Source: Sphingobium boeckii
GTDB lineage: Bacteria; Pseudomonadota; Alphaproteobacteria; Sphingomonadales; Sphingomonadaceae
Length of the DNA: 64,000 nucleotides
Reading direction: 5' to 3'
NCBI RefSeq assembly: GCF_014199215.1
Contig: NZ_JACIJC010000002.1
Span: 620,001 to 684,000 of the forward strand
The notes beneath the pieces were generated by a model that had not been told where the DNA came from, ran no database searches, and saw only the letters and a program-made list of their open reading frames with translations. Below are positions 7,432 to 15,769 of this stretch, piece by piece; the first letter of the stretch is position 1; each line of letters starts with the position of its first letter. The position numbers were made by a program, and so were the translations under genes.

Positions 7432-7799
7432 TGGCCTCTCGGATCACCCTGGCCGGGCAAAGCCAGATCGTGGGCGCCCATCTGCCCGTTGCCGTGCTCC
7501 TATCAGCAATCCCCAGCCTGCCTCGCCATATTCTCGATCGGCTCGTCGAGCAGATGATTTGCCGCATGGACGACATGGACCCCAATCCCGACGAAGAGGA
7601 TAGCGAGACAGCCAGCCCGTGGGTCGATGGGGCCGGACGGTGGTCCGCGCCCTGGCCCGCCCCCTCAGGGCCATGGCACGAAGACGACGAAGATGGTCAT
7701 GACCGCGAGCTGGTAGAAGAACGCGAAATCGAGGATTACGAAGGCGGCGCGGCCGATATCGCTTTCGACGGTCTGTTTCGGGGCGAACTGACTGCCTAA
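7431..7799 (+). CDS. Acidic hypothetical protein
   Basis: 122 residues, translationally coupled to the upstream gene by a TAATG overlap. The N-terminal half is hydrophobic and helical (VAVLLSAIPSLPRHILDRLVEQMICRMD); the C-terminal half is strongly acidic (DPNPDEEDSE, WHEDDEDGHDRELVEEREIEDYEGG). Such an acidic tail is seen in DNA mimics, phage anti-restriction proteins and scaffolding-type proteins, but no specific family is recognised. It is the last gene before the terminator at 7886. Confidence 0.55.
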   Translation: MASRITLAGQSQIVGAHLPVAVLLSAIPSLPRHILDRLVEQMICRMDDMDPNPDEEDSETASPWVDGAGRWSAPWPAPSGPWHEDDEDGHDRELVEEREIEDYEGGAADIAFDGLFRGELTA

Positions 7800-7885
7800 G
7801 GAACCGCAGCGCATTTTACGCATTTTACGTAATTGACGGGCGGCGCCGGCCAAGTTCCGCCATGTCTAATCATCCCAAGCCTAAG

Positions 7886-7913
7886 GCCCAGCATCATCGC
7901 TGGGTCTTTTTTT
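7886..7913 (+). terminator. Rho-independent terminator
   Basis: Stem CCCAGC / GCTGGG (7887-7892 with 7899-7904) has a 6-nt loop and is followed by TCTTTTTTT. It closes the 6154-7799 operon. Confidence 0.85.
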
Positions 7914-7960
7914 ATGCATGACTTCCTGCGATGCTTGCCGAGGCGTTTTTCGGGGGGCGA

Positions 7961-8845
7961 ATGAACACAAGGGAGAAATTCGGCATTACGGGGGCAATTA
8001 TCGCCGTCGCCATTTTGTGCACTACCATTGGCCTTTACGGTCGCTCTCTTCTGTCACCTGCTGAGACCATCGCGAACCCGCCTGGTATGCCTGACTTTTG
8101 TCGAGTTAGCGTTAATGATCCACGATGCTCTGCAGCGGTTCAATGGAAGAGCGCGGACGCTGCTCGTGAAGCTGCGAACTGGGCTTGGTGGCAGCTGTGG
8201 ATTAGCGCTGCCGGCGTCGTTGGCCTGGGCATTACACTTTGGTTCAATTTCCGTGCCCTGCGCTTGGCCGAGCATGAATCCAACGAAACCAAGGATGCTT
8301 TGCAGATTGCGCGGGAGAACGCTGCTGGTGCTGCTCGTGCAGCGCAGGCCGCGAGCGAGGGCAACCAAATCGCAAGAGAGGCGATGCAGAAGCAGCTTCG
8401 ACCTTATGTTTATCTGGAGGATCTGCACGTCTCGATCACTCACCTGCTCTCGTACGATGCGCTGGCAGATTGTGGGACTGTAGAAATCGTGATCAAAAAT
8501 TATGGGCAGTCGCCGGCCAAAGATGTTTCCATGGTGGCCCAGGTCATCCTCGGGGGTTACTGGAGCGATCGGCCCGGTGTGGATTTGCAGAGCGCCGCGA
8601 GGATCAACTTTGCGGATATTCCGTCCGGGGCGGTGCGACGGCAAGGGGGATACTCAGCACTGGATATTAAACGCGCTCACCAGCAATTGACCGACGCCAC
8701 CGCAAGCATATTTGTGGAAGGCCAGATCCGGTACACCGACGCTTTTGGGAATACCTATTGGACGAATTTTCAGAGGGCACTGACCGGCGAAGATTATCAC
8801 ACTGGCCCGTCAGCGATCACGCCCCATTGGAATCAGGCAAAGTAG
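7961..8845 (+). CDS. Two-TM coiled-coil membrane protein, unknown
   Basis: A 294-residue protein. ATG 7961 is preferred to 7931 because of a GGGGG-type ribosome site. Order: membrane segment 1 (ITGAIIAVAILCTTIGLYG), a short loop with two cysteines (DFCRVSVNDPRCSAA), membrane segment 2 (WISAAGVVGLGITLWFNF), an amphipathic coiled coil (AEHESNETKDALQIARENAAGAARAAQAA), then a beta-rich soluble domain beginning RPYVYLED and containing 'IVIKNYGQSPAKDVSM'. This layout recurs in accessory regions of proteobacteria as an uncharacterised family. It stands alone after a terminator and before the ejection genes, so it is probably cargo; a defence role is possible but unsupported. Confidence 0.6.
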   Translation: MNTREKFGITGAIIAVAILCTTIGLYGRSLLSPAETIANPPGMPDFCRVSVNDPRCSAAVQWKSADAAREAANWAWWQLWISAAGVVGLGITLWFNFRALRLAEHESNETKDALQIARENAAGAARAAQAASEGNQIAREAMQKQLRPYVYLEDLHVSITHLLSYDALADCGTVEIVIKNYGQSPAKDVSMVAQVILGGYWSDRPGVDLQSAARINFADIPSGAVRRQGGYSALDIKRAHQQLTDATASIFVEGQIRYTDAFGNTYWTNFQRALTGEDYHTGPSAITPHWNQAK

Positions 8846-8864
8846 CATCTACCAGCTTTATATG

Positions 8865-8880
8865 GTTACCCGGTGATTAC
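8865..8880 (-). promoter_or_regulatory. GTAATCAC repeat copy between the convergent arms
   Basis: Read on the minus strand: GTAATCAC-CGG followed by GTAACC, a weaker second half. It lies in the 127-bp gap where the left and right arms converge, so it is unlikely to be a promoter element here. Confidence 0.4.
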
Positions 8881-8972
8881 TACTTACAATGGACGCTAGC
8901 AAATAGCGACAGGACGAAGGCAATTCCGTGCGTTTCGAACTCCAGGCCATCTAACCATATGTTAGACGGTGC

Positions 8973-11069
8973 CTAATAGCCTCCGCGATTTTGGTTCATG
9001 TAAGCTTGCATGATCTTCTCGCGGTCGGGATCATTGCGCATTGCATCCGGCACCCTGACACGACCAGACCGGCCATTGCTCTCGAAGAAGAACTCACCCG
9101 GCCCGCCATCATTCGGCACCCACTTCATCAGCAAGCGATCCTGAATTTCGATGATCGTCTTATCGGCGATCACCTTACCAGGGTTTGCAGCCTGCCACGC
9201 GCCCACGTCGCGCATCACATCGCGCTCAAGCTCGTAGATCCTCGCACTTTGCTTCTGTACCTCGTCGCCCTTTTTGCCCGCGCTGGTCAGGCCAAGGGCC
9301 ATGCGTGCCGGTGTGAGGATGCCCTTGATGCGCGCATGCGTGATCTGCTTTGCGTCGCCGTCGCCCTTCATCGCGGAACGGCGCCAGGTAAGGTACGTCT
9401 TGAAATCGCCATCGCTGAGCTTGTTGCGGACATCCTCTGGTCGCATCATAAGAAAAACCGCAGGGTCGCCAGCATAGGCATCTGAGAGGGCGGTCATCGC
9501 CGCCATGTCGGTTTCCCGAGGCGCCGGCTTCCGGTTGCGCTCAGCGATTCCTTCGAACTGCGCGCGCTGCTGCGGCGACAGACGCTTCAATATGCCAGCG
9601 GGCAGTTGCGTGACGCGCGTGAAGCCCGCGCCGAGATTGTTCGATACCTCCCACGCATTGTCCGCTGCGGCTGCTTGCTCCCGCTTCAGCAGATTCTCAT
9701 CGCGCTGCACGCGACGATCGATCTCCGCTTTGACCCGCTCGATCTTTTCAAAGCTCCAGCCTTTCTGCCCCGCGATAAGATCGGCCCGCGCATACCATTC
9801 GGCTAAGTCGTGCTCCCGTGGAGCCTGTTGTGTGCCGGCGTGATCGGTGCGCTCGATGAACTTGGCGACATAATCACGCGTTTCGGCGGGCATGTGTTTT
9901 ATCCAGCCCTCCCCGCCCTTCTTGAGTGCGGCTCTCATAGCACCAGGCCCAGCGTTGTAGGCGGCAGCAGCCATCAAAGGATCGCCAAAATCTTTTAGCT
10001 GCTTACGGAAATACGCTTTGCCAATCGCGGAATTGTAATCGGCATCAGATTTGAACTTGTTTGCATCCCATGTCAGCCCTGCCAACCTTGCCGCTTCAGG
10101 TCCGGTCGCGGGCATGACCTGTGCAATCCCCGTTGCGCCCTTCGGAGACGTGAGAGGCCGACCGCCTTTTCCAAATTGCCTGCCGCGGCTCTCCTGCGTG
10201 ACAATGGCTTCGAACATGTCATCAACCGAAAGCAAGGCGCCATTACCCTCTGTGCCGCTCGTCGGAGGCGTCAGCACGGCGCTAAGTGAATCCACCTCTC
10301 TCGCAGCGTCCCGCGCAGCCATGGGCTCCTTGAGCGCTTGGGTGAGGCGCAGTCGATCGGTGTAGACGAGACTGGAATCGTTCGTGCGCACATAGTCGGC
10401 GGCGGCGTCGATGTTGTCCGCTGCCAGAAGCTGATCAGCCGTTGCGGCGTGGATCCCCGAAACGAACTTCCGTTTCTCGATGCCGGACACCTCGGCCGAC
10501 CAGCCCTTGGACTGAGCCAGTGCATCGAGGGACGCCAACCCGGTATCGATGTGTTTTTGGGTAAGCTCCGGATCTCCATAACTCGCGATGGCGCTGTCAC
10601 CGGAATCTGTCGCGCGCGCCTTACTGACCAACTCCCCCTCGATCTTCAGCTGGCCGAGCGCATGAGCACCGATGTCGTTGAGGTAAGTGGCCTCATATGG
10701 CGCCACCGAATCCTCATACATTGCGCGCATCCGCGGCGAGGTGGCGTCCTTCGCTATCCTTTTGCGTAATTCCTTGAGGTTTTTCTCCGTCTGTAAGCGG
10801 GTCTCCAATGCGTTCACGCCTTCGAGCGCCGTGAACTCACCGACCAAGGGTTTGGCCTCGGCCTGATACTGCAGCGCCAGCCGCTTGCGCATGGTATCTT
10901 CGAATTGCAGGCTGATCTGATCCTGGATCTCAGCCGTATCGGCGAGCGTGTTGCCTGCCTGGCGCAAGCCTTCACCAAGGCCATCGCTCAATTCGACTGC
11001 GCGGACGGCCCCAACTGGCCTCGTGGCAGCGCGAACAGCATTCCCCGGAGACACTGGAACTTGCGGCAT
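8973..11069 (-). CDS. T7 gp16-like virion core protein with transglycosylase domain
   Basis: A 698-residue protein starting in a TGATG overlap with the gp14-like gene. The N-terminal 280 residues are helical. Residues 284-408 form a lytic transglycosylase SLT domain: catalytic Glu293 in TQESRG, then SPKGATGIAQVMP, AYNAGPG (370-376), and ETRDYVAKF. The C-terminal 290 residues are helical and charged. In T7-like podoviruses this architecture is the internal core protein that is ejected at infection, locally opens peptidoglycan and helps form the DNA channel. It is much shorter than T7 gp16 (about 1,300 residues), but similar to reduced versions in other podoviruses. The gp14-then-gp16 order matches T7, with no gp15 homologue between. 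Confidence 0.8.
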   Translation of the reverse strand: MPQVPVSPGNAVRAATRPVGAVRAVELSDGLGEGLRQAGNTLADTAEIQDQISLQFEDTMRKRLALQYQAEAKPLVGEFTALEGVNALETRLQTEKNLKELRKRIAKDATSPRMRAMYEDSVAPYEATYLNDIGAHALGQLKIEGELVSKARATDSGDSAIASYGDPELTQKHIDTGLASLDALAQSKGWSAEVSGIEKRKFVSGIHAATADQLLAADNIDAAADYVRTNDSSLVYTDRLRLTQALKEPMAARDAAREVDSLSAVLTPPTSGTEGNGALLSVDDMFEAIVTQESRGRQFGKGGRPLTSPKGATGIAQVMPATGPEAARLAGLTWDANKFKSDADYNSAIGKAYFRKQLKDFGDPLMAAAAYNAGPGAMRAALKKGGEGWIKHMPAETRDYVAKFIERTDHAGTQQAPREHDLAEWYARADLIAGQKGWSFEKIERVKAEIDRRVQRDENLLKREQAAAADNAWEVSNNLGAGFTRVTQLPAGILKRLSPQQRAQFEGIAERNRKPAPRETDMAAMTALSDAYAGDPAVFLMMRPEDVRNKLSDGDFKTYLTWRRSAMKGDGDAKQITHARIKGILTPARMALGLTSAGKKGDEVQKQSARIYELERDVMRDVGAWQAANPGKVIADKTIIEIQDRLLMKWVPNDGGPGEFFFESNGRSGRVRVPDAMRNDPDREKIMQAYMNQNRGGY

Positions 11070-11623
11070 CAGGCCGGCCCTCTCGATCCGATTGCGCCAT
11101 ACGCGTCACCAAAATTCTGAGCTGAACCTCCGACGCTGCCCTTGAGCTTTCCGTACTGGGTTGCGCCGCCGAGAATTGAAGATCCCATATCGAACACGCC
11201 CTTTACGATCGCGCCTTTAGCGGCGAGTTTCGCTGACTTGCCCTGTGCACTGTAATTAGCGGCTTCAATCTCGAATCCCCTCGCCTCGCGCACGGTGTTC
11301 TGCGCGATCGTCGCAGCATCCTCCTGGCCGTACATCGCGGTATCGCCAACAAGATCGGCTGCGGACCCAAACGAGATATCCAGCCCGTTAGCGGCCATCG
11401 CGGCACGCTGGGAACCCATGGTGGCCGACACTTTGCGATAGTGCTGCTGTTGCTCGATGTTGCCGCGTTCCATGGCATCCATCGCAGAACGATTGGCCTC
11501 ATCGCGATTGACAGCCGCCTGAGCCGCCTGTCCCTTAGCTTGGGCGCTCGCCATGAGGGCAGAATAACCCTGACCAGCGGCTGCAACGCCGGCAGCGACA
11601 AGCGCAAGTGCGGGGCCACACAT
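11069..11623 (-). CDS. Virion core protein, T7 gp14 family
   Basis: A 184-residue protein beginning MCGPALALVAAGVAAAGQGY: a glycine/alanine-rich hydrophobic N-terminus, then a helical body with 'QAAVNRDEANRSAMDAMERGNIEQQQHYRKVSATMGSQRAAMAANGLD', and a second hydrophobic C-terminal stretch. This is the usual signature of podovirus gp14-type internal virion proteins, which insert in the outer membrane during DNA ejection. Translation is coupled to the downstream transglycosylase gene. A candidate operator (inverted repeat plus GTAATCAC) lies 24-51 bp upstream. It is intact, which is notable in an element without capsid genes. Confidence 0.8.
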   Translation of the reverse strand: MCGPALALVAAGVAAAGQGYSALMASAQAKGQAAQAAVNRDEANRSAMDAMERGNIEQQQHYRKVSATMGSQRAAMAANGLDISFGSAADLVGDTAMYGQEDAATIAQNTVREARGFEIEAANYSAQGKSAKLAAKGAIVKGVFDMGSSILGGATQYGKLKGSVGGSAQNFGDAYGAIGSRGPA

Positions 11624-11646
11624 CTAGCGCGCCGCCGCGAGGGAGA

Positions 11647-11674
11647 CAGGCAAAATCGATTGCCTGGTGATTAC
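11647..11674 (-). promoter_or_regulatory. Inverted repeat plus GTAATCAC upstream of ejection genes
   Basis: CAGGCAA (11647-11653) and TTGCCTG (11660-11666) form a perfect inverted repeat with a 6-bp spacer; GTAATCAC (11667-11674, minus strand) abuts it. It sits directly upstream of the gp14-like start at 11623, where an operator controlling late expression would be expected. The function is inferred. Confidence 0.45.
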
Positions 11675-11790
11675 TTGGATTGTTTTGACCGCGAGCATCT
11701 GCATCGGACTTTCAGACAAGATGTTCAAAAACCTTTATAAATCAGTCGCCAGCCATCAAACGAGCGACTGATAAGATATTAGGCGGCGTA

Positions 11791-12165
11791 CTAATTGGCC
11801 TCAAATTCGTCGAGAATATGCGCCGCTTGACGCTGCACGTTGGCATTCACCGACTTGGCGAAATCACTCAGCCCCGTGCGCTGGACCTGAAACCACGCAT
11901 CCCGGCCGCGGATGTTGCTGACATCGATCCCGACGCCGAATAGCGCGCCGCCAACCAAGGTTGCTTCGCTGAGCTGGGAAGGGTGAAGCGCATCCCGGAA
12001 ATTCACGAAACCATCGGTCGTTGGAAAACCGGAGAAATGTGGCTTGATCACGTCAAGCGCGGCATCGGTCGCCTCGCTGAATTTCGTATAGGCTTTGCCC
12101 AATACGGCGACAGCCTCCTCGATCTCCACCGATGCGTCCTCCCGGCGCTTGAGCAGCTTGTCCAT
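11791..12165 (-). CDS. Hypothetical protein of the element
   Basis: 124 residues with a weak GAAGG ribosome site directly before the ATG; the frame is open 45 codons further upstream without a standard start, so the 5' end may be eroded. The sequence is helical at both ends (KLLKRREDASVEIEEAVAVLGKAY; DFAKSVNANVQRQAAHILDEFEAN) with a hydrophobic middle (ATLVGGALFGVGIDVSNIRG). I recognise no family. It lies between the HGGxSTG gene and the ejection genes on the same strand. Confidence 0.5.
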   Translation of the reverse strand: MDKLLKRREDASVEIEEAVAVLGKAYTKFSEATDAALDVIKPHFSGFPTTDGFVNFRDALHPSQLSEATLVGGALFGVGIDVSNIRGRDAWFQVQRTGLSDFAKSVNANVQRQAAHILDEFEAN

Positions 12166-12536
12166 GGCCTTCAGGGCCGCTTTGCGAGCGTTGATCGTGT
12201 CCGTCCGCGCACGGGCCCTGACAAAATTCAGAACTTCATCATGCGAGCGCCCGTGTGCGCAAGGTGCCTCGCAAAACTAGGAAATCCTTCCGGGCTTATG
12301 CATCCGCGCGATGGCGGAAGTAACGTTCGAACCCCAAGACGTGCGCCCGTGCATTCGCGATGTTTCCGGGATAATACGAACTCCCATCATATGCGCAGAC
12401 ATGCGCGCAATTGGCCCGAAGAAACAGGCTCAGGAGTTGCCTGGGTTCGGAAGGTATCGGTGACGGAACGTCAAAATGGACTCCGGACCCCATCCCGCGC
12501 GCGCAAGGCGGCTTCCGAAAACTCTCCAAGGGTCCA
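12166..12536. other. 371-bp gap, no gene recognised
   Basis: Between the HGGxSTG gene and the 124-residue gene. Several short frames cross it on both strands, but none has a ribosome site or recognisable protein character. It may be a decayed gene; the open frame that extends upstream of 12165 supports some erosion here. Confidence 0.4.
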
Positions 12537-12740
12537 TCACGTTTTGGCAACCTGTGACCTTTCCGACCGCGCCCAACGCAATCGAAGGTTTGCCAGCGCC
12601 GCTTTCCGACCCGCCTCGGTCTTCGGCCCCGTGCTCAGTCCACCGTGAAACCGACAGCGGCCATTGGCGAATATAGTTTTCACCCTGCACATCTTCCCCG
12701 ATCTGGTTGTGGCGCGGCACATCGTTTTCTTTCTTGGCAT
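12537..12740 (-). CDS. HGGxSTG-motif small protein
   Basis: A 67-residue basic protein. ATG 12740 is chosen because GAAAGGA lies 9 bp before it; longer in-frame starts lack a ribosome site. It begins MPRKKTMCRATTRSGKMCRV and contains the hallmark 'CRFHGGLSTGPKTEAGRKAALANLR', i.e. CRxHGGxSTGPKTxEG. This motif family is common in proteobacterial genomes and phages and typically has cysteines before the HGG, suggestive of metal or nucleic-acid binding. No function is established. It is downstream of the primase-helicase gene on the same strand. Confidence 0.75.
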   Translation of the reverse strand: MPRKKTMCRATTRSGKMCRVKTIFANGRCRFHGGLSTGPKTEAGRKAALANLRLRWARSERSQVAKT

Positions 12741-12827
12741 TTTTCCATCCTTTCGATCTGTTCGGAACTCCATCCCACACGCACGCACACCCGCGCGTAC
12801 TGGTCCGCTGAGCATAGAATTTCCCCA

Positions 12828-14861
12828 TCACCCTGCCCCGCCGCTCATCGATGAAACCGCGAAAGGATCTGGATCATCCTCTTCTTCATGGGAGGGCGCG
12901 TCGGCCCCAAGGGACGCGCCCGGTATATATTTATATATAGGCTGTGTGTTTCCGGTCGTTTTCTGCGGGTTTCCGGAGGTTTCCGGTTGCTGTTTCCGGG
13001 AGGTTTCCGGAGAGGTTTCCGGTTGCCCAGGGGTAGCTTCCCGGAGCCCGTGAATGTCTTTCCCTTCACCCGTATCGCGATAAAGAAAGCCTCGCTCGAT
13101 CGCCCCAATTCGATAGAGACGGTCCATTGCGTCAGCCAGGCGCTTCCGGTTCAGACCCTTGGCTTGCGGCATGACTTCGAATTGCTTGGGCGCATAGTTT
13201 GCCGCGGTGGGCTTTTCACTCACCTGCCGCCGCTGATCATTCCGCTCAGCCAAGCATGCCAGGAAGATCGCATTGTCGGCATTGGTGCGCGCGACCGCAG
13301 CAATCTCCTTCGCAGTGTCGGCTGGCAAATCCTTGTCCCGCACGAGCGCGAAATCATGCCAGCGAAAGGCGATATCCTCGCCAGCGCGGGCGTAATTGGC
13401 CTTCCCCAGCGACATGCGACGGATGTCGGGATCAGCATCGTCCGAACGCTCCATCAGAACCTGCGAGCGTACTGCGTTCAGCCAGGCGGTGGAGCCGGAG
13501 TAGCTATCGCCAGTCTTATTCCTGTGCGCAATCAACAGCACCGTAACGTCGAGATCGCCACACAATTGGTAGAGCAAATTGATGAATGCGGTGACCTGGC
13601 TGCGGTCGTTCTCGTTCCCCGCGAAGAGGTGGGCCACATTGTCCAGGGTGACCAGCTTTGCGCCCGTCTGGACGATCGTCGCCCGCAGGAGAGCATAGGC
13701 GGGGGTGGAGCGCATTCGGCCATCGTGTTCGAACGTGGCCAGCTCGTTATTCATCCGCCCACGCAGGCTTACGATATGCAGTTGCCCAGCAAGGGCATGA
13801 AGGGTGGTGCCGATCGCTTCGGCGATCTTGGCCAGCCGCCAGTGATTTTCGCGATTGTCGTCCTCGGCAGTGATGTAGAGCGCAGGCCCCGCAATCACAT
13901 CCATACCGAGGAATTTCCGGCCGGCAGCGGCACAAGCGCTTATCTGCAATGCCAAGGTCGATTTGTTGGTTCCGCCGTCACCCGTGATGATGACCACGTC
14001 CTCGCGCGGGATGAATGGCGCCATGAGAAATGTCTTCGGCGTCGGCTTCGTTGCCGCCCAGAGGTTCAGGTCGGCCAGCTCGAACGTTTCCACGGGCTCA
14101 GTAAGTCCGCGATGCGCCAACGCCTGTAGATCGTCGGCAGTGCCACCCCACTCCATGATGTCCTCGCCCTCGGCGAGACCTGGTAGCTCAATGATAAGAC
14201 ATTCAGCAGCGACACTGTCCAACTTGGATTGCAGCGATCCTGCGATGCGCGCGCCAGCCTTATCGTTATCGGGCAGGATGATTACCGTGCGATCAGCGAA
14301 CACGCTCAGATCGCCCGGAAGATCCTTGCTGCTGGTGGCGACAAAGCCCCACGATGCCAGCTTGTCGGCTTTTTGCTCGCCTTCCGCGATATAGACCGGC
14401 ACATCGAGCGCCGCCGCGAGGATATCAGGCAAGCGATAAGGCAACGGATCGCAACCACGGTCCGCCCGCCATCCGCCGACACCGTCTGGATGCTGCCATT
14501 GAAAGGTCTTACTGCCATCGGGTTTATCGATCCGAACCTTTCGGCACACCGTAACGCCATCCGCATCCTGAAACTCGAAATAAGTCCGGCCAGGCTCGCG
14601 AGGTTTCCGCTTTGGAGCGAGCGCGGTCCGCGGGCGAGACGGTTCCCATTTCGGCAACACGCCCTTGGCCCGCAACTCGTCCTTAATCGCAAGCGGATCG
14701 CCACCGTTTTCCGAATGGATCAGCACGCCGTCAGGCGCAGTGGGTGCGAGGCTCGCCCAGCTTCCACGATCCTTTTTGCTATGTCCCGGCGTTGGGAACA
14801 TCGCACGCGTGCCGGAGACCTCCCCGCCCATCGCTGCGGCTATTTTTGCTAACTGGCTCAT
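12828..14861 (-). CDS. Toprim-primase / RecA-like helicase (RepA-type)
   Basis: A 677-residue replication protein. Residues about 90-245 contain a Toprim-like domain (Glu160 in YIAEGEQKAD; D198/D200 in IILPDNDKAG). Residues 265-500 form an AAA_25/RepA-like ATPase: Walker A GDGGTNKST (294-302), 'ITAEDD' (330-334), Walker B LVTLDN (D407), and 'LLIAHRNKT' (442-450). The order resembles the primase-helicases of phage satellites and plasmids. The tail (about 605-640) carries PETS-type repeats whose DNA forms an iteron-like array. Its start overlaps the upstream small gene by 4 bp (ATGA). It probably drives autonomous replication of the excised element. Confidence 0.8.
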   Translation of the reverse strand: MSQLAKIAAAMGGEVSGTRAMFPTPGHSKKDRGSWASLAPTAPDGVLIHSENGGDPLAIKDELRAKGVLPKWEPSRPRTALAPKRKPREPGRTYFEFQDADGVTVCRKVRIDKPDGSKTFQWQHPDGVGGWRADRGCDPLPYRLPDILAAALDVPVYIAEGEQKADKLASWGFVATSSKDLPGDLSVFADRTVIILPDNDKAGARIAGSLQSKLDSVAAECLIIELPGLAEGEDIMEWGGTADDLQALAHRGLTEPVETFELADLNLWAATKPTPKTFLMAPFIPREDVVIITGDGGTNKSTLALQISACAAAGRKFLGMDVIAGPALYITAEDDNRENHWRLAKIAEAIGTTLHALAGQLHIVSLRGRMNNELATFEHDGRMRSTPAYALLRATIVQTGAKLVTLDNVAHLFAGNENDRSQVTAFINLLYQLCGDLDVTVLLIAHRNKTGDSYSGSTAWLNAVRSQVLMERSDDADPDIRRMSLGKANYARAGEDIAFRWHDFALVRDKDLPADTAKEIAAVARTNADNAIFLACLAERNDQRRQVSEKPTAANYAPKQFEVMPQAKGLNRKRLADAMDRLYRIGAIERGFLYRDTGEGKDIHGLREATPGQPETSPETSRKQQPETSGNPQKTTGNTQPIYKYIPGASLGADAPSHEEEDDPDPFAVSSMSGGAG
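12923..13022. other. Candidate replication origin: six iterons beside AT-rich tract
   Basis: Six copies of GTTTCCGG start at 12948, 12969, 12979, 12992, 13003 and 13015 (spacing 10-21 bp). They adjoin an alternating A/T tract at 12923-12940. Iterons next to an AT-rich unwinding region are the usual form of origins bound by element-encoded initiators, and the array lies inside the primase-helicase gene. The alternative is simple expansion of a codon repeat encoding PETS. Origin function is inferred. Confidence 0.45.
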
Positions 14862-15109
14862 GCATCACCGCCTATCGCCGCTGCACGGCGCCGCTCTACG
14901 GACGCCAGAGAGCGCTCGATGATCGGTAGACCTTGCCGACGCCCGCCGTTCACCAGTTGCCACAGGACCACGTGCTTTGCCCCGCTGGCGGTTTCAGTCA
15001 TGGGATGAGGCGTGCGCCCTGCCACGCGACCGTACCAAGTGCCATCGGCGCGTTCCTGCACGATCCACGCCCGCGCAAGCTTCACAGGGAGCTTGATCAC
15101 GTTGCTCAT
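14858..15109 (-). CDS. Small hypothetical protein (operon with primase)
   Basis: 83 residues. The start at 15109 is chosen because it makes an ATGA overlap with the upstream gene, and the protein then begins MSNVIKLPVKLARAWIVQER. The sequence 'WIVQERADGTWYGRVAGRTPHPMTETASGAKHVVLWQLVNGG' looks like a small beta-rich domain followed by a helix. It overlaps the primase-helicase gene by 4 bp, so it is part of the replication operon. The family is not recognised. Confidence 0.6.
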   Translation of the reverse strand: MSNVIKLPVKLARAWIVQERADGTWYGRVAGRTPHPMTETASGAKHVVLWQLVNGGRRQGLPIIERSLASVERRRAAAIGGDA

Positions 15110-15306
15110 GATGCACCGCCAGTCCGATCGATTATCTTCCAGCCGTGCGTCATCCGCAGGCCACCCGCCCAGCCGCGTGCCTCGCGGTAAGTTGCGAACT
15201 CGCGATCCCAATCCTTATCGGCCAAGGGCGGTTTAATACGGACATCAAATCCCACGCCGAAAACTTCGTGTGCGATTTCGATTGAGTGCTGTGATGTCTG
15301 GTTCAC
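15106..15306 (-). CDS. Small hypothetical protein, paralogue of the 15569 gene
   Basis: 66 residues from a GTG at 15306 that overlaps the previous stop as GTGA; a GTG at 15315 is an alternative. The core 'FDVRIKPPLADKDWDREFATYREARGWAGGLR' aligns residue for residue with 'YHIRVVPPLEDVNLDADRPTYRQARLYANALR' of the gene at 15569-15769, so the two are paralogues separated by one gene. Predicted form is two strands, an acidic loop and a helix. Function is unknown. Confidence 0.6.
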   Translation of the reverse strand: MNQTSQHSIEIAHEVFGVGFDVRIKPPLADKDWDREFATYREARGWAGGLRMTHGWKIIDRTGGAS

Positions 15307-15572
15307 GACGCCCACGCCCCCTCATCAAATCCTTCGGGGGCGGTTCCCTCAATTGGCGCGCCATAGCGATGAGCAGCGGCAAGCGCATTTTCCCAAGCCA
15401 GGAATGCGCAGTTGCCGGTGTGAAGATGCAGGTATTTGCTGGCGTCGATTGCAAAGCCATCAGGCTCGCCCCAAAACAGCCACACGCTACGTTCGTCCAC
15501 CTTCACGCGCAGGTTTGCCCGCAGCAGCACATCCCGCTCCCATGGGCGGAAGTTGAGAATCACGGCGGTCAT
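15303..15572 (-). CDS. Small hypothetical protein
   Basis: 89 residues, starting in an ATGA overlap with the gene at 15569. It begins MTAVILNFRPWERDVLLRAN and ends with 'FLAWENALAAAHRYGAPIEG'. The pattern (short strands, aromatic-rich middle 'SVWLFWGEPDGFAIDASKYLHLH', then a helix) is loosely like its neighbours' strand-loop-helix form. I recognise no family. It is translated as part of the overlapping gene stack. Confidence 0.6.
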   Translation of the reverse strand: MTAVILNFRPWERDVLLRANLRVKVDERSVWLFWGEPDGFAIDASKYLHLHTGNCAFLAWENALAAAHRYGAPIEGTAPEGFDEGAWAS

Positions 15573-15769
15573 GCGTCTTCACCCGATGTCAGATCGCGCA
15601 CGTCCCACAGATAGCTCAGCCGCAGCGCGTTGGCGTAAAGGCGGGCCTGGCGGTACGTTGGCCGATCGGCATCCAGATTGACGTCCTCTAAGGGCGGCAC
15701 GACGCGGATATGATAGCCGCGGATATTGGCCATGGGCGCGATGTGGATAGTGTGGCGCTGCCTCTCCAT
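15569..15769 (-). CDS. Small hypothetical protein, paralogue of the 15106 gene
   Basis: 66 residues; its ATG overlaps the preceding stop by one base. It shares the motif V-x-PPL-x-D-x(10)-TYR-x-AR with the gene at 15106-15306. Retention of two divergent copies in a compact stack suggests they are selected, perhaps as small regulators or inhibitors, but no function can be assigned. Confidence 0.6.
   Translation of the reverse strand: MERQRHTIHIAPMANIRGYHIRVVPPLEDVNLDADRPTYRQARLYANALRLSYLWDVRDLTSGEDA

Noticed and set aside
12296-12550. 84-codon minus-strand frame after the HGGxSTG gene
   Set aside because: It overlaps the end of that gene in another frame, lacks a ribosome site and has no protein-like pattern.
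12948-13022. GTTTCCGG array as a CRISPR
   Set aside because: Repeats are 8 bp with 2-13 bp between them and no unique spacers or cas genes; it fits iterons or a codon repeat.
12888-14129. 413-codon plus-strand frame opposite the primase-helicase
   Set aside because: It is antisense to a gene with Walker and Toprim motifs and has no recognisable domain of its own.
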